36,697 nt of DNA from Clostridia bacterium (GTDB lineage: Bacteria > Bacillota > Peptococcia > Peptococcales > BICA1-8). The position numbers and the translations under genes were made by a program. Position 1 is the stretch's first letter. Each line of letters starts with the position of its first letter. Below, one piece after another: positions 31,261 through 36,697 of the stretch. The notes beneath the pieces are model-generated. The model did no database searches and was not told the origin of the DNA. It was given only the letters and a program-made list of their open reading frames with translations. The stretch is from assembly GCA_012720075.1 (NCBI GenBank), contig JAAXZE010000001.1, forward strand, positions 1 through 36,697, written 5' to 3'.

Positions 31261-32658
31261 ATGAATGTAGTGTGTATTGGCGGCGGTTATGTGGGCTGTG
31301 TTACCGCAGTGTCCTTTGCGGTTTTGGGTACAAAAACTACCATAGTTGATATTAATGAGGAAAAGATAAACCTTTTAAATAGTGGTAAAGCGCCCATTTA
31401 TGAACCTGGAATTGAGCAATTAATAAAACAAACAATAGGAAATATGCTCTTTGCAACTACAGAATATGATTGCATAAAAGAAGCCGACATAATTTTTATT
31501 TGTGTAGAGACACCTACGGCATCGGACGGCTCTGCTGATTTATCCCGGGTAAAAAAAGCCGCCTTTGAAATCGGCAGAAATATTAACAAAACCAAATTTA
31601 CAGTAATAGTAAATAAATCTACTGTCCCTGTGGGTACAGGGGATGTTGTTTTCGCCATAATTGCTGAAGCATCAGGATTAAAACCGGATAAAGACTTTGC
31701 TGTGGTCAGCAACCCCGAATTTCTTAGAGAAGGCAGTGCCCTTCGGGATGTATTTTTCCCCGACAGAATTGTTGTGGGAACTAATAACCAAATTGCTGAA
31801 GAAATAATGAAAAAATTATATGAGCCTATAGTTACCAGAAAAAATTATTCTCAATTAAGTGCCCAATATTTTTATTTAAAACAGTATGCTTCCGATAAAT
31901 ACCCCATATATTTTTCGACCGACGTTAAAACAGCCGAGATGATTAAGTATACAGCCAATGCTTTTCTGGCGGTTAAAGTCAGCTTTATTAATGAAATAGC
32001 CATGTTATGTGAAAAATTAGGTATTAATGTATTAGAGGTGGCTAAGGGTATAGGTCTTGACAGCAGGATCGGTGAAAAATTTTTGGAGGTATCCCCCGGT
32101 TGGCAGGGGACTTGCTTTCCCAAAGATACTTCTGAGCTATACCTGACAAGTAAAAGGTATAACCAAGAATTAACAATCCTTAAAGCCGCCATTGATGCCA
32201 ATTGGGCTATGCATCGCTATGTTGTCGAGAAAATAGTAAACTTTTTAGGATGTTTGAATGGAAAAACCATAGGCATCCTGGGACTGACCTTTAAACCGGA
32301 TACCGATGATGCCCGTAGGACTCAAGCCCAATTTATTATTCCCCATTTGCTGAGTTTAGGGGCTAGAATCAGAGTCTTTGATCCTCAAGGTATGGAAATG
32401 TTTAAGAGGTTCAATCCCCATCTGGATATTGTTTATTGTAACAAGGGTGAAGACGTAGCCTACATGGCCGATTGTATACTTTTATTAACCCATTGGCAGG
32501 AGTTTAAGAGCTTAAATTGGCGGGAAATGTATAGAATTTTAAAAACGCCGTATATTTTGGACGCCAGGAATTTTCTTAGCCGCAGTGAACTTGAAGAGGC
32601 AGGTTTTTATTATCACGGGCTGGGGGTGGGAAAAAACTCTGGAAGACCTGGACGGTGA
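31261..32658 (+). CDS. UDP-glucose 6-dehydrogenase
   Basis: Oxidises UDP-glucose twice to UDP-glucuronate using NAD. 465 residues. The N-terminal Rossmann loop is VVCIGGGYVGCVTAVSFA. Next come INEEKINLLNSGKAPIYEPG and KSTVPVGTGD, then the substrate segment NPEFLREGSALRDVFFPDRIV. The catalytic cysteine is C285 in GWQGTCFPKDTSEL, a variant of the usual GGSCFPKD. The C-terminal domain starts IGILGLTFKPDTDDAR. The product feeds the decarboxylase upstream and may also be used as glucuronate. A 25-residue stretch near 200-225 (RKNYSQLSAQYFYLKQYA) is longer than in the short bacterial type. Confidence 0.94.
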   Translation: MNVVCIGGGYVGCVTAVSFAVLGTKTTIVDINEEKINLLNSGKAPIYEPGIEQLIKQTIGNMLFATTEYDCIKEADIIFICVETPTASDGSADLSRVKKAAFEIGRNINKTKFTVIVNKSTVPVGTGDVVFAIIAEASGLKPDKDFAVVSNPEFLREGSALRDVFFPDRIVVGTNNQIAEEIMKKLYEPIVTRKNYSQLSAQYFYLKQYASDKYPIYFSTDVKTAEMIKYTANAFLAVKVSFINEIAMLCEKLGINVLEVAKGIGLDSRIGEKFLEVSPGWQGTCFPKDTSELYLTSKRYNQELTILKAAIDANWAMHRYVVEKIVNFLGCLNGKTIGILGLTFKPDTDDARRTQAQFIIPHLLSLGARIRVFDPQGMEMFKRFNPHLDIVYCNKGEDVAYMADCILLLTHWQEFKSLNWREMYRILKTPYILDARNFLSRSELEEAGFYYHGLGVGKNSGRPGR

Positions 32659-32664
32659 AAATGA

Positions 32665-33933
32665 TTGGGTAAACTTAAGATTAAAAAAAGCAGTATAGAA
32701 AAACTAGCCGTAATTTTGGTACTAATAAGGTCCACTTCAGCCTTAATACCCCTTTTGAGGGAAGAAGCCGCCATTAATCCATCTGTTTTTCATTGGTTTA
32801 ATGCCGTTATTTCAATGGGATTAAGTTTAGTGGTGCTATGTTTATGTCTAACCAAAATAAAAACATGTTTTAGGGCATTATTGAAGGATAAATGGCAATG
32901 CGTGTTAATGGTATTTGTTTTAACAACGGTGTTCTGGTCCCAGGACCCCCTTCTGACCGTTAAGCAATTTATTATACTCCTGGGGACTACACTTTTTGGC
33001 GTATACCTGGCGGTTAGGTTCACACAAAAAGAATTTTTAAAGCTGCTTTACTGTGCTGTCACTGTTTGTGCCTTTTTTAGTCTGGTATTTGTTTTTCTGA
33101 TACCGTCTTTGGGAATGCACGGTCAAGAATATCAAGAAGCCTGGCGCGGAATTTATTTACATAAAAATACCCTAGGCCGCTTGATGGTTTTAGGAGTTGT
33201 ATGCACTTTAATCTTAATGGGGGAAAGTCGTAAAAAACATAGTCCGTCATTATGGATTTGGCTGGTGGTATTTTTAAGTATGGTTTTTTTTGCCAAATCT
33301 AAAACAGCCGTCGTTTTACTATTTATACTGTTATTAATTTTGCCGGTATTCAAACTATTGCATTTGCATATTTTTGTTGCAGTTCCTGGTGTTATTCTGG
33401 CGGTTTTAAGTTTGTCTTTATTGTTAAGCAAACTGGTGATGAATATTGATTCCGTGCTTTTATTTATAGGGGGAGACATTACCTTAACCGGCCGGACAGT
33501 TCTATGGGAGGCTGTTTGGGAAAAAATTCAGGAGCGGTTCTGGCTGGGCTATGGATATGCAGCTTTTTGGTTAGGCAAAAACGGACCGTCTCGGCAGGTA
33601 TGGGAAGCAGTCTATTGGGCGCCACCCGATGCTCACAACGGTTTTCTTGACCTTTGGCTGCAAACCGGCCTCATCGGAGTAATAATCTTTTCTCTTTCGT
33701 TGTTAACCAATTTAGTCAGAGCAACTGTTTTGGCAAGAGAACATCCAAAGGCATTCAATCGGCTACCCCTTATTTATTTAATATTCTTTATCTTTATTAA
33801 TACCAGTGAGAGCACTATTTTAGTTCGCAGTTCTATTTATTGGATTTTATATGTTGCTTTTTCGATTTTCCTTAATTATTCACGCCGGAAAAAAGAACAA
33901 GGCCCCATTGAAGAATTTAAAACAGCAGAATAA
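32665..33933 (+). CDS. O-antigen ligase/polymerase-like membrane protein (Wzy/WaaL family)
   Basis: 422-residue polytopic protein with about ten to eleven hydrophobic segments and a large loop near 290-325. The loop holds RTVLWEAVWEKIQERFWLGYG and the family mark DAHNGFLDLWLQTGLIGVI, the conserved His-containing motif of Wzy_C / O-antigen ligases. In this context it most likely polymerises repeat units at the outer face of the membrane, although ligase activity cannot be excluded. The start is TTG at 32665, 6 nt after the dehydrogenase stop; a stop codon (TGA, 32662) sits just before it and no good ATG is near, so the exact start is uncertain. Confidence 0.85.
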   Translation: MGKLKIKKSSIEKLAVILVLIRSTSALIPLLREEAAINPSVFHWFNAVISMGLSLVVLCLCLTKIKTCFRALLKDKWQCVLMVFVLTTVFWSQDPLLTVKQFIILLGTTLFGVYLAVRFTQKEFLKLLYCAVTVCAFFSLVFVFLIPSLGMHGQEYQEAWRGIYLHKNTLGRLMVLGVVCTLILMGESRKKHSPSLWIWLVVFLSMVFFAKSKTAVVLLFILLLILPVFKLLHLHIFVAVPGVILAVLSLSLLLSKLVMNIDSVLLFIGGDITLTGRTVLWEAVWEKIQERFWLGYGYAAFWLGKNGPSRQVWEAVYWAPPDAHNGFLDLWLQTGLIGVIIFSLSLLTNLVRATVLAREHPKAFNRLPLIYLIFFIFINTSESTILVRSSIYWILYVAFSIFLNYSRRKKEQGPIEEFKTAE

Positions 33934-33964
33934 TTAGTGTGGGCTTTGGTAGAGGAGAAAGGGC

Positions 33965-34999
33965 ATGGGAAAGAATGGCATTCTGGTAATTTCTTTAGAT
34001 TTTGAACTCTTTTGGGGCAACATAGATAAAATTCCTCTGGAAAAATTCAAACAAAACCTTCTCGGGGCCCGTTTAGCAATACCTTACATTTTGGACTTGT
34101 TACATAAGTATAATATTCATGCCACTTGGGCTATTGTTGGCTTTCTTTTTTTTGAAACCTACCAAGATTTAATCGAAAGTCTCCCGGAAAGGAAACCTGA
34201 GTACGTTAATGCCAATTTATCTCCCTATAATTATCTTTTTAATAACCTTGGAAATAACGAAAAGGAAGACCCCTTCCATTATGCACCGTCCCTAATAAAG
34301 CTTATAAAAAGTTATCCCCATCAAGAAATTGCAAGCCATACCTTTTCACACTATTATTCTCTGGAAAGAGGACAAGATGAAGACTGTTTCAGACAAGATT
34401 TGCTGGCGGTTATAAAAGCAGCCCAAAAGCTTGATATTAAATTAAAAAGTTTAGTTTTTCCCAGAAATCAGATTAATAAAGCTTATCTACCAATTTGTAA
34501 AGAGCTGGGTTTTAAGTGTTATCGGGGCAATACCCGTTCCCGGGCCAGGTCCTGGGCTCGGTCCGGCCAGTACCGGCTTGGTGCCGGCAAGGCCGGCTCG
34601 AAAAGTATGGCAGAAAAAGGATGGGCATATTTTTTAGAGATTATGAGTTTCTTCGATGATTATTGTACCCTTTTCGGGCACAACACCTATTCAATTGTAG
34701 ATATAAAAGACCATTTCCCTTTTGATATATCCTCCAGCCGTCATTTAAGGCCTTATTCTAAAAAGTATAAATGCCTGGACTGGTTAAAGCTTAATAGAAT
34801 TAAATCTGACCTGGCTTATGCCGCCCAGCATAAAGAGATTTATCATCTATGGTGGCATCCTTATGATTTCGGCCTGAACATAGAAGAAAATATTCGGTTC
34901 CTTGAGAAAATTATTAAATATTTTTGTTATCTCCAAGATAAATTTGGTATGGAAAATATGAATATGGGAGAGTTAGCCGATGAGCTGCTTGGAATATGA
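33965..34999 (+). CDS. Polysaccharide deacetylase family protein
   Basis: NodB-type carbohydrate esterase fold, 344 residues. The metal/catalytic Asp is in VISLDFELFW (D12), and the metal histidines are in EIASHTFSHYY (HTFSH). ATWAIVGFLFFE and LKSLVFPRNQINK are further family blocks, and WWHPYDFG lies near the end. Around 34534-34602 an in-frame GC-rich palindromic segment encodes RARSWARSGQYRLGAGKAGS, which looks like an inserted element in a surface loop. There is no signal peptide, so it may act on a lipid-linked or nucleotide sugar inside the cell. SD GAGGAGAAAGG. The next gene overlaps its end by 20 nt. Confidence 0.88.
   Translation: MGKNGILVISLDFELFWGNIDKIPLEKFKQNLLGARLAIPYILDLLHKYNIHATWAIVGFLFFETYQDLIESLPERKPEYVNANLSPYNYLFNNLGNNEKEDPFHYAPSLIKLIKSYPHQEIASHTFSHYYSLERGQDEDCFRQDLLAVIKAAQKLDIKLKSLVFPRNQINKAYLPICKELGFKCYRGNTRSRARSWARSGQYRLGAGKAGSKSMAEKGWAYFLEIMSFFDDYCTLFGHNTYSIVDIKDHFPFDISSSRHLRPYSKKYKCLDWLKLNRIKSDLAYAAQHKEIYHLWWHPYDFGLNIEENIRFLEKIIKYFCYLQDKFGMENMNMGELADELLGI
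34534..34602 (+). repeat. GC-rich palindromic insert within the deacetylase gene
   Basis: CCGGCC (34563-34568) pairs with GGCCGG (34591-34596), and CCGGC (34573-34577) with GCCGG (34583-34587) around loop TTGGT. A second inverted pair, CCCGGG(CC)/CCTGGG, precedes it. Its base composition is far above that of the surrounding gene. Coding frame is preserved. Confidence 0.55.
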
Positions 35000-35774
35000 A
35001 TTTCTAGGGATTAAAGTCCATGCTTTTACCATCGAAAGCCTTCACAGGCAAATTGAGGCCGAAATTAAAAATAAGCAAAAGAGTATTATTGCTAACCATA
35101 ACCTGCACAGTCTTTATATCTATCATAAAAACCCTAAAATGCGCCGTTTTTTTGCTCAGGCTAAATATACCCATATTGACGGAATGTCCATTGTTTTTTT
35201 AGGCAGGTTATTAGGGGCAAAGCTTGAGAGAAAACACAGAATAACATATTCCGATTGGATTTATCCATTGTTAATGGAAGCAAAAGAGAAGGATTATAGG
35301 GTATTTTTTTTAGGCGCCAAACCTGAAGTAGCGGCTAAAGCCGGCAATATTTTAATAGCCAAAATAGAAGGCCTTAAATTAGAAGTGGCTCACGGGTATT
35401 TTGATCCGACACCGGGTAGTGAAGAGAATAATAAAGTGTTGGAGGGAATTAATGAGTATCAACCCCATATTTTGCTGGTGGGTATGGGGATGCCGAGACA
35501 GGAATTCTGGATTCTTGACAATTACGATGACATAAAGGCCAATGTTATCCTGACTGCAGGAGCATGTCTGGATTTGGTTGCCGGAGAGCTTGGGACCCCG
35601 CCCCGCTGGATGGGAAGAATAGGTTTGGACTGGTTTTATCGGCTCATAACGGAGCCAAGACATGTTTGGAAAAGATACTTAATTGAACCGTGGTTTATTT
35701 TAATTTTGTTGTGTAAAGAAATATTTGGTAAGTTAAATATTCTCGGGCAAGCAAATAAGAAAGAAAGTGAGTGA
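34980..35774 (+). CDS. WecG/TagA/CpsF family glycosyltransferase
   Basis: GT26 family transferase, which adds N-acetylmannosamine or a related sugar to a lipid-linked acceptor in teichoic acid or capsule synthesis. The 264 residues show KSIIANHNLHSLYIY, YTHIDGMSIVFLGRLLGAKL, then VFFLGAKPEVAAKAG, HILLVGMGMPRQEFW and the C-terminal TPPRWMGRIGLDWFYRLITEP, the family signature. It starts inside the deacetylase gene (20-nt overlap), so translation is coupled. The donor sugar is not determinable from sequence alone. Confidence 0.92.
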   Translation: MSCLEYEFLGIKVHAFTIESLHRQIEAEIKNKQKSIIANHNLHSLYIYHKNPKMRRFFAQAKYTHIDGMSIVFLGRLLGAKLERKHRITYSDWIYPLLMEAKEKDYRVFFLGAKPEVAAKAGNILIAKIEGLKLEVAHGYFDPTPGSEENNKVLEGINEYQPHILLVGMGMPRQEFWILDNYDDIKANVILTAGACLDLVAGELGTPPRWMGRIGLDWFYRLITEPRHVWKRYLIEPWFILILLCKEIFGKLNILGQANKKESE

Positions 35775-36666
35775 GATGAGTTTAGCAAAGGCCCTTTTGC
35801 CAAAAGTCAGCATCATTATCCCCTGTTACAATATGGAAGATTATCTTGGGGAAACGTTAGACAGTGTCTTGAGCCAAACATATAGGGACTTTGAAGTAGT
35901 TATTATTGACGACGGCTCTACCGATCAAACTTTAAAAATTTGTCAACTTTATAAAGAACGGGATTCAAGAGTGAAAGTCTATTCCCAGCCCAATGGGGGA
36001 GTATCGGCGGCGAGAAATACAGGCATTGATAAAGCAACGGGCCAATATATTTTGTTTTTAGACGGCGATGATTTAATACGCAAGGATTTGCTGGAAAATG
36101 CCTTTAAGGCATTTAATAGCCTGCCAATCGACATGTTTTCCTATGGATTTAAAATAGTTTCGGGAAAAAACCGGCAAATCATCAGGTCCTATTCTACAAA
36201 ACGTTACGATAAGAATATTTTTAGTGGACAAGAGTTTTTAAAACTGTATTTACGGAAGGAAATCAGTCAACGGATGGGTTCATTTTTGATCAAACGAGAA
36301 ATATTACTGGAGAATGCAATAAGGTTTAAGGAAGGTATCAAATATGCAGAAGACCAAGATTTTCAATTGAGGTGCATGGCCAAGTGCACAAGCATTTATT
36401 ACACGGCGGAAGATTATTTTTATTATGTGAAAAGAACCGGATCGGCTGTTAATCGTCAAGTAAAACCTTGCAGGGTGAAAGAATTAGAGACTTTGGTGAG
36501 ACTGGAGGAGGAATTAAAAGATCAGGTAGACCCTTCTCTGGTTAGAAATTATACCTGTATGCATTTTGCTTATTTATTTAAAGAAGTGATTTTTAAAGGC
36601 GCCGACAGGGATTTTTTGGTGAAATACCTGGAGAAAGACCATTTATTAAATGAATTTAGCAGGTAG
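35767..36666 (+). CDS. Family 2 glycosyltransferase
   Basis: GT-A fold glycosyltransferase with SIIIPCYNMEDYLGETLDSV, VVIIDDGSTDQTL, GGVSAARNTGIDKATGQY and the metal-binding FLDGDDLI. At 299 residues it has a complete catalytic domain (to about 220) and a short C-terminal part without membrane helices. Later residues EDQDFQLRCMAK fit the acceptor-side ED motif. GTG 35767 overlaps the previous gene by 8 nt; ATG 35776 is an alternative start. The stop codon is 31 nt from the window edge. Acceptor and sugar are unknown. Confidence 0.92.
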   Translation: MSEMSLAKALLPKVSIIIPCYNMEDYLGETLDSVLSQTYRDFEVVIIDDGSTDQTLKICQLYKERDSRVKVYSQPNGGVSAARNTGIDKATGQYILFLDGDDLIRKDLLENAFKAFNSLPIDMFSYGFKIVSGKNRQIIRSYSTKRYDKNIFSGQEFLKLYLRKEISQRMGSFLIKREILLENAIRFKEGIKYAEDQDFQLRCMAKCTSIYYTAEDYFYYVKRTGSAVNRQVKPCRVKELETLVRLEEELKDQVDPSLVRNYTCMHFAYLFKEVIFKGADRDFLVKYLEKDHLLNEFSR

Positions 36667-36697
36667 TTTACCAAATATAATATTTTGACCTTAATAT

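Overview
The window looks like a chromosomal segment of an endospore-forming, moderately low-GC Firmicute, most likely of class Clostridia. Three things point there: the gene order ecfA2-ecfT-truA-rplM-rpsI followed by the spore-cortex amidase gene cwlD, the strong GGAGG-type ribosome binding sites with frequent GTG/TTG starts, and a compact argCJBD-carAB-argFGH arginine locus. I cannot name the species.

Layout. 1-3375: end of the translation/ECF-transport cluster (ecfA2 partial, ecfT, truA, rplM, rpsI). 3376-3822: rpsI terminator, then a dense stem-loop element of unknown identity. 3823-4590: cwlD on the minus strand. 5032-7620: an AmmeMemoRadiSam pair, a MEMO-like/AMMECR1 fusion and its radical SAM partner, separated by a 32-bp-period tandem array in inverted halves. 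7698-9303: a CheW and an HD-GYP protein. 9435-18623: argC (with an in-frame stop at codon 17), argJ, argB, argD, carA, carB. 18752-24874: an inserted block with a minus-strand NudL-like Nudix hydrolase, an M20 amidohydrolase, and 5-oxoprolinase genes pxpA, a divergent NRAMP-like permease gene, pxpB and pxpC. 25127-29324: argF, argG, argH. 29562-36666: an exopolysaccharide cluster (priming sugar transferase, UDP-glucuronate decarboxylase, UDP-glucose dehydrogenase, Wzy-like ligase/polymerase, polysaccharide deacetylase, WecG/TagA transferase, GT2 transferase).

How the genes work together. The arg and car genes together encode the route from glutamate through N-acetylated intermediates to ornithine, carbamoyl phosphate, citrulline and arginine; ArgJ recycles the acetyl group. 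The embedded Pxp genes hydrolyse 5-oxoproline to glutamate, the entry substrate of that route. argC and argF have matching promoters (17-bp spacers, TATAAT) that overlap ArgR-like palindromes. The polysaccharide genes can supply UDP-glucuronate and UDP-xylose, put the first sugar on a lipid carrier, extend it and polymerise it.

The most unusual content is between genes. At least five repeat families fill the intergenic gaps: a 32-bp tandem array at two loci (with a 54-nt near-identical inverted copy 21 kb away), a GATGCATC family with 28-31-nt spacing at three loci, a 270-bp foldback element between argJ and argB, a GTCACTAGTCACC motif just upstream of several ribosome binding sites, and 8-bp and 14-bp microsatellites, one of which encodes a protein C-terminus. 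A branched stem-loop element at 3462-3678 and the argC nonsense codon are the other points that most deserve checking.
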